Source: Pectobacterium carotovorum (GTDB lineage Bacteria > Pseudomonadota > Gammaproteobacteria > Enterobacterales > Enterobacteriaceae). Taken from it: a DNA stretch of 64,000 bases. The notes beneath the pieces were generated by a model. It saw nothing but the letters and a program-made list of their open reading frames with translations, searched no databases and was not told the origin of the DNA. The DNA lies in contig NZ_JAXAFK010000001.1 in NCBI RefSeq assembly GCF_033898505.1, forward strand, positions 2,232,001 through 2,296,000, written 5' to 3'. Below are positions 1-9,163 of the stretch, piece after piece (the stretch's first letter is position 1; every line of letters begins with the position of its first letter). The translations under genes and the position numbers were made by a program.

Positions 1-835
1 GGAACAGCGCTGACAGCAGCGTGCCAGATACCGGGATGAGGAAATTAAATGGCGCAACCATACCGACTCGATTGTATTTCAGCAGTTGGCTCCATAATGA
101 AAAAGCGACTGATGAGAGCAAAATAAGATAGCCCAGCATCAGTACCGCTTTCCAATCCGGTATGATGAGTGTTCCACCTGTACAGTATCCCGATATCGTT
201 AAAATGATCCCGCCAATAGCCAGTTGATAACCGGTCATCACCGTTGGATCCATCGTTTGCGATATTCGCTTACCATATATAGTAGATGCTGACAAAATAA
301 AGGCTGCAATAACAACGAACCCATCACCCAACAGCGTAAAACCGATGCTCATTCCGTTACTGTTGATATTAACGACCATCACACCGACAAAGCCTAATAT
401 ACAGCCAGTTAGCTTATTGATATTTAATTTATCATTCTGGTATAAATAATGAGCAAGCAGCACGCTGAAAAAAGTACTGGTTGCATTCATGATCGAACCT
501 TTAACGCCCGTGGTATAAGCCAGACCGATATAGAAAAAAACGTACTGCAGTGATGTCTGGAATGTTCCCAGAATGCTTAGCTGGACTAACTGCCCACGCT
601 GGAAGCGCCCGATAGACCGTCCACTTAGCACGGCAAGCGCTAGCAGCAACAGCCCGGCGAACGCGAATCGGTAGCCTGCGAAAACGAGTTTTCCAGGAAT
701 ATCATTATCTGCAATGTGAAACAGTTCATAACCATTTTTAATTGCCGGATAAGCACTTCCCCAGAGCAAACAGCATAATGTGGCGATAAAAAAAACAATT
801 TTTTTATCAGAAAAAAAATGCGGACGCTTTTCCAA
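1..835 (-). CDS. EamA/DMT-family inner-membrane transporter (3' end outside window)
   Basis: Drug/metabolite transporter superfamily protein, a likely exporter of small metabolites; the substrate cannot be told. Read on the minus strand it gives about 278 residues of alternating hydrophobic segments, starting with a helix containing FFIATLCCLLWGSAYPAIKN, typical of the first EamA repeat. A second EamA half follows, with LILLSSVAFSLWSQLLKYN near the edge. I chose the TTG at 835 because GGAGG lies 8 bases upstream; an in-frame ATG at 865 has no good ribosome site. The gene runs off the left edge, so only the last few residues should be missing (family about 300 aa). Confidence 0.8.
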   Translation of the reverse strand, partial: MEKRPHFFSDKKIVFFIATLCCLLWGSAYPAIKNGYELFHIADNDIPGKLVFAGYRFAFAGLLLLALAVLSGRSIGRFQRGQLVQLSILGTFQTSLQYVFFYIGLAYTTGVKGSIMNATSTFFSVLLAHYLYQNDKLNINKLTGCILGFVGVMVVNINSNGMSIGFTLLGDGFVVIAAFILSASTIYGKRISQTMDPTVMTGYQLAIGGIILTISGYCTGGTLIIPDWKAVLMLGYLILLSSVAFSLWSQLLKYNRVGMVAPFNFLIPVSGTLLSALF

Positions 836-1096
836 GAAAAATTCCTCCGAAGATAGATTCGACATAATAGCGTTGAACCCCAGACAAATAAAGTTAGGAA
901 ACCAGACTCTTTATTTTTTATTATCATTCTGTATGATTTCGCATCACGTATTTCTCTTTTCTTTTTAAAGAGTTAAAAACGTGATCGGGATCGCACCGAA
1001 TTTGATTAAGGTTTCTCAATATATGCCGATTATCTTTTACATTGGTTGTTTAGCTAATGGATTGTCATTAATGTAGACATTAAAACCTAAACGCCA

Positions 1097-1115
1097 ATGC
1101 CACCACTAGTGGCAT
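1097..1115. promoter_or_regulatory. Inverted repeat in the DMT-chemoreceptor divergent intergenic region
   Basis: ATGCCAC (1097-1103) and GTGGCAT (1109-1115) form a perfect 7-bp inverted repeat with a 5-nt spacer, about 30 bp upstream of the chemoreceptor start. It could be an operator or part of a promoter; no regulator is identified. Apart from this the 836-1145 gap is AT-rich, and I saw no further gene and no convincing sigma-28 promoter. Confidence 0.35.
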
Positions 1116-1145
1116 GGTAAATCATAAATTCCTGAGAATGAGCGA

Positions 1146-2867
1146 ATGGATATGAAAATAACTTCAAGGTCTGAGCAGCACGCCGAGGCCGGCATGCTGA
1201 GCAATTTACGGCTAGTTCCCTTATTCGTCATTATTCTGGGTGGTATCATGCTGTTATTTGCAGCATCTATCGGCACATCCAGCTATTTTCTACAAAGCAG
1301 CAATCAGTCATTAGACGACGTTACACAAGAAATCGATACCCGCATGGGGATCTCAAACAGTTCCAACCACCTTCGTACTGCGCGTCTGTTGCTAATTCAG
1401 GCCGCTGCGGCTGCGCGTATTGGTGATTCTCAGGTCTTCAATGACAACCTGAAGCAAGCTGAACAGCGGCTGGAACAGTCAAAAAAAGCATTCATGGTCT
1501 ATGAAGAGCGCCCGGTTAAAACACCGCAGGATATGGCGTTGGACGGCGATCTGCGCAAATCCTATGACGCTTATGTCAATCAAGGCCTTATGTTGATGCT
1601 TACTGCTGCAAAACAGGGGCTGTTTGAAGAGGTCATTACGCTTGAATCTGAAGAAACTCGGGTTTTGGATTTGGCCTATAACAAATATTTGTTAGAGGCT
1701 GTCGCTTACCGCACGCAAAGAGCGAAAGAATTAAACGAAACTGCGCATAAAAACGCGCTACTCGGGTATTCGTTGATGGGAGGCAGCTTTGCTCTGGCGA
1801 CCGTTTTAACCCTTCTGACGTTCTTCCTTCTGAGAGGCATTCTCATCAAACCAATGAATCAGTTGGTTATGAGAATTCAGCGAATTGCGCAAGGCGATTT
1901 GACTCAAATGTCAGAACGTTATGGCAGGAATGAAATCGGTACGCTAGCCAGCAATGTTCAGCAAATGCAGTCTTCTCTGGTCACCACCGTCACTACCGTC
2001 CGGGAAAGTGCCGATTCGATTTATCAAGGTTCGACGGAGATTTCATCCGGTAACACAGACCTTTCCTCGCGAACCGAACAGCAAGCCGCAGCGCTTGAAC
2101 AGACCGCGGCAAGCATGGAGCAATTGACTGCAACCGTGAAGCAAAACTCAGAAAACGCGCATCACGCAAGCCAGCTCGCAGCGAATGCTTCTGGAAAAGC
2201 CAAACAGGGTGGCGATATTGTTGCAAACGTCGTCAACACGATGAACAGTATTTCGGGTAGTTCAAAGAAAATCTCTGAAATTACCAATGTCATTAACAGC
2301 ATTGCATTCCAGACTAATATCCTTGCGCTAAATGCGGCGGTTGAAGCGGCCAGAGCGGGAGAACAGGGACGCGGTTTTGCCGTCGTCGCCAGTGAAGTTC
2401 GTAGCCTCGCACAGCGTAGTGCGCAAGCCGCAAAAGAGATAGAAACGCTGATTTCCGAATCAGTCAACCTGGTCAATAGTGGTTCTGTTCTGGTTGATAA
2501 TGCGGGTCAAACCATGAAAGAAATCGTCGATGCCGTGACTAACGTTACTGACATCATGGGTGAGATTGCCTCTGCGTCTGACGAACAAAGCCGGGGAATC
2601 ACTCAGGTCGGCCAGGCGATATCTGAAATGGATAGCGTGACACAGCAGAATGCTGCGCTTGTTCAGGAAGCCAGTGCAGCAGCCGCATCACTGGAAGAGC
2701 AAGCCGCGCTGTTGACCCGTGCCGTTGCGACATTTAAGCTATCCGGACATTTATCAGGCTCACCGTCAACCCCTACCCGGCCGAACGCTCTGGCCGCGAA
2801 GGACCGTTCCTCACTCGCCCTCCCCCGCCAAGCCAATACGGAAAACGGTAACTGGGAAACGTTCTAA
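1146..2867 (+). CDS. Methyl-accepting chemotaxis protein (Tar/Tsr type)
   Basis: Membrane chemoreceptor that passes ligand binding to the CheA/CheW kinase. At 573 aa it has the classic layout: TM1 about residues 22-47, a periplasmic four-helix ligand domain about 50-200, TM2 about 205-231, HAMP, then the cytoplasmic coiled-coil. The highly conserved hairpin tip includes [20 protein letters not shown]. It ends in the pentapeptide NWETF, the CheR/CheB tether found on abundant Tar/Tsr-type receptors, so it should be an efficiently methylated major receptor. Ligand unknown. The start could be 1146 or the ATG two codons later; neither has a strong ribosome site. It stands as a single gene. Confidence 0.93.
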   Translation: MDMKITSRSEQHAEAGMLSNLRLVPLFVIILGGIMLLFAASIGTSSYFLQSSNQSLDDVTQEIDTRMGISNSSNHLRTARLLLIQAAAAARIGDSQVFNDNLKQAEQRLEQSKKAFMVYEERPVKTPQDMALDGDLRKSYDAYVNQGLMLMLTAAKQGLFEEVITLESEETRVLDLAYNKYLLEAVAYRTQRAKELNETAHKNALLGYSLMGGSFALATVLTLLTFFLLRGILIKPMNQLVMRIQRIAQGDLTQMSERYGRNEIGTLASNVQQMQSSLVTTVTTVRESADSIYQGSTEISSGNTDLSSRTEQQAAALEQTAASMEQLTATVKQNSENAHHASQLAANASGKAKQGGDIVANVVNTMNSISGSSKKISEITNVINSIAFQTNILALNAAVEAARAGEQGRGFAVVASEVRSLAQRSAQAAKEIETLISESVNLVNSGSVLVDNAGQTMKEIVDAVTNVTDIMGEIASASDEQSRGITQVGQAISEMDSVTQQNAALVQEASAAAASLEEQAALLTRAVATFKLSGHLSGSPSTPTRPNALAAKDRSSLALPRQANTENGNWETF

Positions 2868-2933
2868 CAGTATGACGGGTATCATTGCGAGCATTGTTCA
2901 CACGGACAATGCTCGTCTACCGATATCTTCCTT

Positions 2934-3137
2934 TTACTCTTTTTCCGGCAACGTCTTTGGCTCAACAAACGTACCATCTTTACTGTCAGCCTCATTGAAA
3001 AACCAGATACCGGCTGGGTAATCTTTTAATGCAACTAAATACATTATCCCTTCCTGAAACGTTTCCACAGCCAGAATCGTCCCTTCACGGCGCGTTTTCC
3101 CATCGGTTTTAACTGTAACCAGATCATTAACTTTCAT
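2934..3137 (-). CDS. dsrB: DsrB-like small protein
   Basis: Small 67-aa protein matching E. coli DsrB (62 aa) along its length as I recall that sequence: MKVND-VTVKTDG, then GTMYLV/GIMYLV and [11 protein letters not shown], ending in an acidic tail. Its molecular role is not established; in E. coli the gene lies near dsrA and rcsA. It looks like a compact beta-rich fold with no signal peptide or membrane segment. It is convergent with the chemoreceptor and divergent from the diguanylate cyclase. Confidence 0.85.
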   Translation of the reverse strand: MKVNDLVTVKTDGKTRREGTILAVETFQEGIMYLVALKDYPAGIWFFNEADSKDGTFVEPKTLPEKE

Positions 3138-3347
3138 AAATTTATCTCAAAATAGCTTCTAACATCAAAAAAACAGCATTATCATTTGCAACTACGGTAG
3201 TAATAGTACCTGTATGAAATGATTAATTTTATTTGTTTTTAACAACGCCATATTGACCCTCTCTGTCATTAAATATCGATTATTCAGGCAAAAAATTGAT
3301 CGTTTCTATCCTAGTACATCCGACATATTCGCAAAAGAGATTAAAAG

Positions 3348-4763
3348 TTGAACGAACTATTGAACGTTAATGAACAGAGAGATAACGGTGAGTTGGACTA
3401 CAATCAAGTCATAACATCAGAATGGATGCAATTGATAGCCACAACCTCACAGAAATCTTTTAATCTACTGCGAACCCTCTCCGATCAGAAAGCGTCCGAC
3501 TTTGCTGACGAGTTCTACTCTTACATGCTCAAAGATCAGGAAGCCTCCCTTTTTCTTTCCAGCCAGCAAGTCCACGATCGCCTCCATGGATCGATGAGCA
3601 AATGGATAGTAGATATTCTAACGAATACCGGGGAACATCTGGCTGACCTGATTAATCATCAAAAGAAAATTGGCCAGATTCATGCGCGTATTGGTATTCC
3701 TGTCGATCTGGTTGAGCGCGGAGCCCGACGTCTAAAATGGCACCTTTATGAAGACATCGCACTGGTTGCCGAAGATAAAGCACTGTGTTTTGATGCCATG
3801 CGTTTTGCCTCTATCTCTATGGATATCGCCATAGAAATCATGAGTAAAACCTATTCTCAATCGCACGATCTCGCGGCCAAAAATGAAGAATCCTATCGGC
3901 TATTTTCCATTCTGGAAAATGCCAGTATGGAGAGAGAGCGTCAGAACGCATCACTACTAAACTGGGAAAATGCCTTTATTTTCAGCGTTGCTACGGGTAC
4001 ACCTCTTTCCAGTATCCAGGACCTGAGTGATTCAGAGTTCGGGCTGTGGTTTAACCACAAGGGGAAATCCAGTTTCAGTAACATTCAGGGGATACGCACT
4101 ATCGCCTCGATCATGACGGAAACGGATGAGTATATTCGCGGCTATAGCACGACGGCACTACTGACCCAGCAGGATTACGCTCCGCTACTTAAAGCTGTCA
4201 GAAGCAAGATTTATAAAATAAATATGCTGCTGGGATCGCTATTTGACGAAGTCCAAAAACTGGAAAGCGGTAAGGATACCTTGACCCTTCTGCTAAACCG
4301 TCGCTTCCTGCCAACCATTCTTCGGCATGAAATATCGCTGGCAATGCACTCAAGTACCCCGCTCAGCATTGCCATGATTGATATTGACCATTTTAAAACC
4401 GTCAATGACACATATGGCCATGCGGCTGGCGATAACATCCTGAAAAGGATTGCAGAAGTGCTCTATGAAAGCACGCGGAACAGCGACTATGTTTTCCGTT
4501 ACGGCGGGGAAGAATTTATGATCGTACTGATTGAAACGCCCAAAGTTGCCGCCTACACCATCATCGAGCGGCTGAGAAAAAAAATTCAGGATCACCCGAT
4601 TTATCTCCAAAACGGTGAAAGCGTTACAATGACCATCAGCGCAGGCATCGCCGTGTATGGTGGTCATCCAGATTATGAATGTCTGATAAAGGCGGCAGAC
4701 GATGCGCTCTATCAGGCCAAGGCCAACGGCAGAAACAGGATCGAATACGCGCCGGAAGAATAA
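3348..4763 (+). CDS. Globin-coupled oxygen-sensing diguanylate cyclase
   Basis: Haem-globin sensor fused to a GGDEF domain; such proteins make c-di-GMP in response to O2 binding. The N-terminal globin is about residues 20-170, with candidate proximal haem ligand H112 and distal Y57. A helical middle domain spans about 180-300. The GGDEF domain is about 305-465, with active site GGEEF at 386-390 and an inhibitory-site RNSD at 377-380 in the canonical RxxDxxxRxGGEEF spacing, so it should be active and product-inhibited. It is organised like E. coli DosC and the studied Pectobacterium globin-coupled cyclase. The start is TTG at 3348 with a weak AGAG upstream. Single gene followed by a nested hairpin. 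Confidence 0.93.
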   Translation: MNELLNVNEQRDNGELDYNQVITSEWMQLIATTSQKSFNLLRTLSDQKASDFADEFYSYMLKDQEASLFLSSQQVHDRLHGSMSKWIVDILTNTGEHLADLINHQKKIGQIHARIGIPVDLVERGARRLKWHLYEDIALVAEDKALCFDAMRFASISMDIAIEIMSKTYSQSHDLAAKNEESYRLFSILENASMERERQNASLLNWENAFIFSVATGTPLSSIQDLSDSEFGLWFNHKGKSSFSNIQGIRTIASIMTETDEYIRGYSTTALLTQQDYAPLLKAVRSKIYKINMLLGSLFDEVQKLESGKDTLTLLLNRRFLPTILRHEISLAMHSSTPLSIAMIDIDHFKTVNDTYGHAAGDNILKRIAEVLYESTRNSDYVFRYGGEEFMIVLIETPKVAAYTIIERLRKKIQDHPIYLQNGESVTMTISAGIAVYGGHPDYECLIKAADDALYQAKANGRNRIEYAPEE

Positions 4764-4776
4764 CTCTTTACCTTGT

Positions 4777-4842
4777 TGCAAACCTGCGCGTCTGTCCACA
4801 GTCGAAAAAGAATAGCCCGCTATTCTTCATCGCAGGTTTGCA
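4777..4842 (+). terminator. Nested double hairpin after the diguanylate cyclase
   Basis: TGCAAACCTGCG (4777-4788) pairs perfectly with CGCAGGTTTGCA (4831-4842). Inside the loop AAGAATAG (4808-4815) pairs with CTATTCTT (4820-4827) across a CCCG tetraloop. No long T-run follows, so this may be a structured 3' end or an RNA-processing site and not a standard intrinsic terminator. The rest of 4843-5020 shows nothing I recognise. Confidence 0.5.
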
Positions 4843-5038
4843 TCCTCCCGCTAATCAAACAGATGGATTCCCCCACCATTGAACAAATTCACAGCATAAA
4901 AACGATAAACCATCGATTTTACTAACCAACCCGCCAGAAATTTGATACATATTCAATAAATAAGCATGATCGTCGACAATGCATCATGCCGTGAATCTTT
5001 GATAGTTTGATCTTATTTACGCAGGGGAGGAACGAGCA

Positions 5039-5257
5039 TTGCAGCGACAGCAGGTTTCATCGTCACGAATTTATTCCATTGGGTACGATCCAAAGACGCA
5101 TAACCTTGAGATAGAATTTCATAATAAAGAGATCTATCAATATGTTGGCGTACCAGAATCTATCTATAAAAAATTTATTTCTGACGCTGTCGTCTCTAAA
5201 GGTCGCTTCTTTGATGGCGTGATAAAAGATAAATTTTTATGCCGAAAAATCAGATAA
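5039..5257 (+). CDS. KTSC-domain small protein
   Basis: A 72-aa protein fitting the KTSC domain family: an N-terminal SSRIYSIGYD strand, then LEIEFHNKEIYQYVGVPESIYKKF and a lysine-rich C-terminus. KTSC domains are found alone or fused to nucleic-acid enzymes; a role in RNA binding has been suggested but not established. Start is TTG at 5039, preceded by AGGGGAGG with 8-nt spacing, an unusually strong ribosome site that decides the start. Base composition is AT-rich compared with its neighbours. Confidence 0.75.
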   Translation: MQRQQVSSSRIYSIGYDPKTHNLEIEFHNKEIYQYVGVPESIYKKFISDAVVSKGRFFDGVIKDKFLCRKIR

Positions 5258-5285
5258 AAATTTAGCCATCACCGCGTCGATATTT

Positions 5286-5307
5286 GTCGTCGTTTCTTAA
5301 CGACGAC
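5286..5307 (+). terminator. Hairpin downstream of the KTSC gene
   Basis: GTCGTCGTT (5286-5294) and AACGACGAC (5299-5307) form a perfect 9-bp stem with a TCTT loop. There is no T-run, so it is only a terminator-like structure. Confidence 0.4.
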
Positions 5308-5472
5308 GTAAAGCATCGCTTTGCACCACATCTATTTGCCCTTTACTCTCTCAACCGTCTTCCAGCACCACAACTCATCATATGAATTAAACATATATCC
5401 ACGTGGTATCTTCCCGATAACATCCCTTCAGACTGTGTGAGTATCTATCCTGTCTAACTAAGGAGAGTACCT

Positions 5473-5829
5473 ATGATCGCATCGGATATTCAGGGGGCTA
5501 ATCTTTTATTTGCCCAGTCCAGTAAGCACGCTATTGCGCCAGATGAAGATACTTTCAAAATGGCACTTGAGAAGGCAAAGGATAGCGGACAGATCTCCAG
5601 ACATGAACCCAGCGCTAAAGTTGAGCCCCAGCGTTCGAAAGCAGCGCAGGAATTTATGGACTGGGTCTCCATGTCTCATGAAGAAAGATTATTTTTCTCC
5701 GTACTTGCATCCATGGGAATATCCAAGGAGCAATATGAGGCAATGCCATTAGAAGAACGCATGGCGTTAGATCTCAAAGTACAAGAGCGTATAAAAGAAA
5801 TGGCGGAACAAGGTCAACAACTCGCGTAA
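5473..5829 (+). CDS. Conserved-looking hypothetical protein, 118 aa
   Basis: I do not recognise a family. The reading frame has a good AAGGAG ribosome site just upstream of ATG 5473. The protein is soluble, acidic and helix-rich: a low-complexity N-terminal half about residues 1-60, then WVSMSHEERLFFSVLASMGI about residues 58-77 and a strongly helical C-terminus with the pattern YEAMPLEERMALDLKVQERIKEM. No signal peptide, cysteine pair or catalytic motif is visible. It is convergent with the LysR gene. Confidence 0.65.
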   Translation: MIASDIQGANLLFAQSSKHAIAPDEDTFKMALEKAKDSGQISRHEPSAKVEPQRSKAAQEFMDWVSMSHEERLFFSVLASMGISKEQYEAMPLEERMALDLKVQERIKEMAEQGQQLA

Positions 5830-5847
5830 TGACAATAAACACACCTG

Positions 5848-6765
5848 TTATAGAGGTATGGGCGACACCTTAGCGTCATTAACCTTATCGCCCGCCAAGT
5901 CAGCAAGTAAAAAATCCAGTAACGTACGCGTACTGGAGGGTAAGTATTTGCGTGAACTGTATAACGCATAGACACCCAACTCCGGCAGTGAGTAGTCCGC
6001 CAAAATGCGAACCAGTGCGCCGGTACGAAGGTAAGGATCCGTCGTAAAAGCAGGCAAGTGCACGATGCCCTCTCCCACAAGTGCAGTGTGCAGAAGTACC
6101 ATGCTGTCATTCGCTGCAAAATTGCCTGTGACGTCCACTTCATCCATCATCAGATCTGTACCGTTAGCTGACGGAGCTTGAAAGCGCCAAACATTGCCAA
6201 AGCGAGTATGGTACAAGCAGTTGTGTTGCCTGAGATCGTCTGGCCGCAGGGGCGTTCCGTTGCGCGCCAGATAATCGGGAGCCGCACAAACGACAGAAGC
6301 ACAAAGGGTCAGCTGACGCGAAATCGCACTCGGTTCGAGCTTGTCACCTACATGAATAGCCAGATCAATCCGTTGCTCCACCAAATTTACTGACGCATCC
6401 TTCAGCACCATTTCGATAGCCACCTTAGGATATTTGGCAACGTAGCGCCTCAGTGCATCGGCCAGATAGGATTGACCAAATGAAATGCTGCTAGCAACCC
6501 GGATTAGACCATTAGGTTCCTGATTTCGACTTTCAAGGGCCGCTCCAATGTCATCATTCAACGTTAAAATTTGTCGACAGTAGGACAAAATCTCGCTACC
6601 GGCACTCGTCAGCCCCAAACTGCGACTGGAGCGATGCAATAACCGAACGCCAAAGGCTTTTTCCAGCGACGCAATATAGCGCGTAGCCATGGCCCGCGAG
6701 ATATCCAGTTTGTTTGCAGCGGCCGTAAGGCTCCCGAGTTCAACCACATCCACAAATACCTGCAT
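5848..6765 (-). CDS. LysR-family transcriptional regulator
   Basis: LysR-type regulator: N-terminal winged helix-turn-helix about residues 1-60 (GSLTAAANKLDISRAMATRYI), then a periplasmic-binding-fold effector domain to residue about 295. It is divergent from the broken metallo-beta-lactamase at 6894, which it probably regulates. The listed ATG at 6765 gives 305 aa and clips the usual LysR start. The codons just before it read I-D-R-F-V-A-M, with ATA at 6781-6783 and AGGA six bases upstream of that. Many members start MDRF-AM, so the native start may have mutated from ATG to ATA. Confidence 0.85.
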   Translation of the reverse strand: MQVFVDVVELGSLTAAANKLDISRAMATRYIASLEKAFGVRLLHRSSRSLGLTSAGSEILSYCRQILTLNDDIGAALESRNQEPNGLIRVASSISFGQSYLADALRRYVAKYPKVAIEMVLKDASVNLVEQRIDLAIHVGDKLEPSAISRQLTLCASVVCAAPDYLARNGTPLRPDDLRQHNCLYHTRFGNVWRFQAPSANGTDLMMDEVDVTGNFAANDSMVLLHTALVGEGIVHLPAFTTDPYLRTGALVRILADYSLPELGVYALYSSRKYLPSSTRTLLDFLLADLAGDKVNDAKVSPIPL

Positions 6766-6835
6766 GGCAACAAAGCGATCTATAACCCATCCTATTGTTC
6801 GAAATATGCAACATTAGTTTGCATTAACGCCATTT

Positions 6836-6847
6836 ATTCGTCCGAAT
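6836..6847. promoter_or_regulatory. Candidate LysR half-sites in the divergent promoter
   Basis: ATTCG-TC-CGAAT is a short dyad about 45 bp upstream of the metallo-beta-lactamase ATG, inside the LysR/target intergenic region where a LysR box (T-N11-A type) is expected. Assignment is positional only. Confidence 0.3.
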
Positions 6848-6893
6848 TCTGCAACTATAGTCTGGGTTTTACTATCCGGACAAGAGATAAAGA

Positions 6894-7907
6894 ATGAAAA
6901 ACCAATGTATTACACCTCTGGCTCTTTTCTTGCTTTGCTGTGGTACGGCCGCGATGGCTCATACCTCCCCTGTGCAAGATGCCAACACCAAAAGCACCAC
7001 GACTCCCGCACTGACAGGATGCGGACCATCCTCAACCATCAACCAGCTTTTTGAGCAATTTCGAAGCAGCGGAAAAATGCCGGCGGAACTTGGACGCTGG
7101 CTGAATGATGCAAAAGCCCAGACTGTCGAGCCCTACAAGGCCTTTGATAATGTTTACTATGTCGGCATTTGCTGGGTTTCGGCATGGCTCATTAAAACCA
7201 GCGAAGGATCAGTGCTGATTGATACGCTGTACGGTGAATTTACGGACCAGCTTATCGAGAACATAAAGAAAGTCGGCATCGACCCGGCAGATATCAAAAT
7301 GGTACTGCTGACGCACGGACATTTTGATCATGTTGGTGGTGTATCTAAACTCAAGCAGTTAACCAACGCGCGTTTCGTCATGTCTACGGAAGGCTGGCAG
7401 GAAGCACAGGCAGATGCGGCAAAATCACAAGGGAGAGCCGACGCCTGAGTTATGCCTGCACCAGCAGCCACGGACATTCAGGTTAAAGAGGGTAGCGTGC
7501 TGAAGGTCGGTGATTCCACCTTTTATGCCTATCACACTCCCGGCCACACTTGGGGAACCACATCCTATGCACTGGATGTCAAAGAGGGAAAGAACACCTA
7601 TCACGCGATGACTATTCGCGGATTGGGGCTAAATGCTATCGACGGCCCGCAGCAGGTTGAGGCCTATATCCGTAGCATCGATCGTATCAGAGCAATGGTG
7701 AAAGACACCTCACACCCAGTTACCATACGCCTTACCGCGCATCCTTTCAGCAATGGGCAAATTGAGGTGCAAAATCAGTTAAAAGTGCGTCGACCCGGCC
7801 AGCCGCATCCGATGGTGGATGCCAAAGGACTACTCCAGCAGCTTGCTACGCTCCGCGCTGGTGCCGTGGAACGACTCGTGGTTGAACAAGCTCAGATTAA
7901 AAAATAA
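6894..7907 (+). pseudogene. Subclass B3-like metallo-beta-lactamase-fold hydrolase, interrupted by in-frame TGA
   Basis: Exported MBL-fold enzyme. The N-terminal signal peptide is about residues 1-22 (LALFLLCCGTAAMA). Zinc ligands are present: HGHFDH near residue 142, the HTPGHTWG histidine after the break, and TAHPFSN near the C-terminus. This layout resembles subclass B3 beta-lactamases and related lactonases. A TGA at 7446-7448 stops translation after 184 codons, yet the same frame stays open from 7449 to 7907 and carries the remaining ligands. It is therefore one gene broken by a single nonsense codon, unless the TGA is read through or is a sequencing error. Expected mature size is about 315 aa. 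Confidence 0.85.
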
Positions 7908-8247
7908 ACGTCCCGATGAAGTTCACTGAATAAATGAGGATCTGTAAACACAGCCTTGGGTTTCCAGCTCAGAATATATTTATATCAACTGTCCTTTATG
8001 CCATTAAAACCGTGGTAATACGGGACAAAAGCCCCACCCAAGCAGGACCAGATAGGGTAATAATTATTACGACCGTTTCTTTCTGAATTTCTCGTCGTTT
8101 TGTACGTATCGTAGAGAGTCCAGTATTAGCCCAGATATTCTTAATATATCCTCTGAGTTTTGTTTGAGGAGTTATGACCTGCTCCCACTTGATTAACATA
8201 CCCTGATGTTAGTAATGCCTTCATAAACAATATAAGCCCCCCATCCC
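7908..8247. other. Intergenic region, no gene seen
   Basis: AT-rich stretch between the broken hydrolase and the IS remnant. I saw no supported reading frame, RNA gene or strong hairpin; it may be old mobile-element flank. Confidence 0.5.
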
Positions 8248-8588
8248 ATGAAGAAGCGTTTTCCGACGAACAGATCATCAGTATTCTCCGCGAGTTTCAG
8301 CCTGTGAACTTTACCGTAAGCACGCCATCTCAGACACCACCTTGTACACATGGCGTAAAAGTTTGGCGGTATGGAAGTGCCAGAATTTAAGCACTTGAAA
8401 AATCTCGAAGAAAAGAACGCTTGCCTGAAGAAGCTGCTTGCCGAAGCCATGCTGGATAAGGAGGCGCTTCAGGTGGCTCTGGGGCGAAAGTACTGACAAT
8501 AGACTAGAAGAGGGGAGGCGGTGGTAGTGATGTGTGACGCGACGGTTCTGTCACAGCGTCGAGCCTGTAAGCTGGCTGGTTTGCAGCG
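8248..8588 (+). mobile_element. IS3-family insertion sequence remnant (orfA/orfB fragments)
   Basis: Degenerate transposase. ATG 8248 begins MKKRF, and after a one-base deletion the next frame reads EQIISILRE, the start of an IS3-family OrfA. A damaged middle follows. An open stretch from 8371 reads MEVPEFKHLKNLEEKNACLK and on to KEALQVALGRKY, ending at TGA 8494-8496; this is the leucine-zipper end of OrfA. After it, in another frame, VMCDATVLSQRRACKLAGL matches the start of OrfB. No terminal inverted repeats or catalytic DDE region remain. Confidence 0.8.
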
Positions 8589-9163
8589 TGTTATTTTTAT
8601 TTTCCGTAACCAACACCTTAGCTACAGCAGATAAATCAGAGTGGTCATAGTCAAACTCAATAAAGTGAATAGTAGGAGACACGGCATATTTATCGATATA
8701 ATAAAAATTAGGTTTCCGGTTAAATGCATCGCTGCTGAGGGAGGATGCCTATCGAAGGGGATTTTGCAATTAACCCGATGACGTTTTTTATACAAAACGA
8801 TGTCACGCATCCCTATTATTTACAACCAGCATTGAACGCCAGCACAGTGTAACTGAACAGTATGCGCCATCTTTTTCCGCATCATTTAAAACCTGTAGAA
8901 TAGGTAATCAATATCTGAATATGGCTAATTTTCGGTACATTATTTTTCATTAGAGTCACAATATAGATGAGCACTCAACATTCGAAGAAAAAGGGCGAAT
9001 AGCTTTATATTGAAAATAAAACGGAAGGAGTTAAATCTGTTACAGTCCAAGAGAAATATTCACGATTCATGTGCCTGATATTATATCAAAAAAAAAGAAA
9101 ATTAATGTAATGCGAGGGCGAATCGTACTGAAACGCCCTCATTTTTTAAGCAAGGAATTTCTT
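8589..9163. other. AT-rich intergenic region, no gene seen
   Basis: No supported coding region. The only structure is GAGGGCG/CGCCCTC at about 9113-9135 followed by ATTTTTT. That is an intrinsic terminator in the plus direction and a hairpin just past the acyltransferase stop in the minus direction. Confidence 0.5.
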
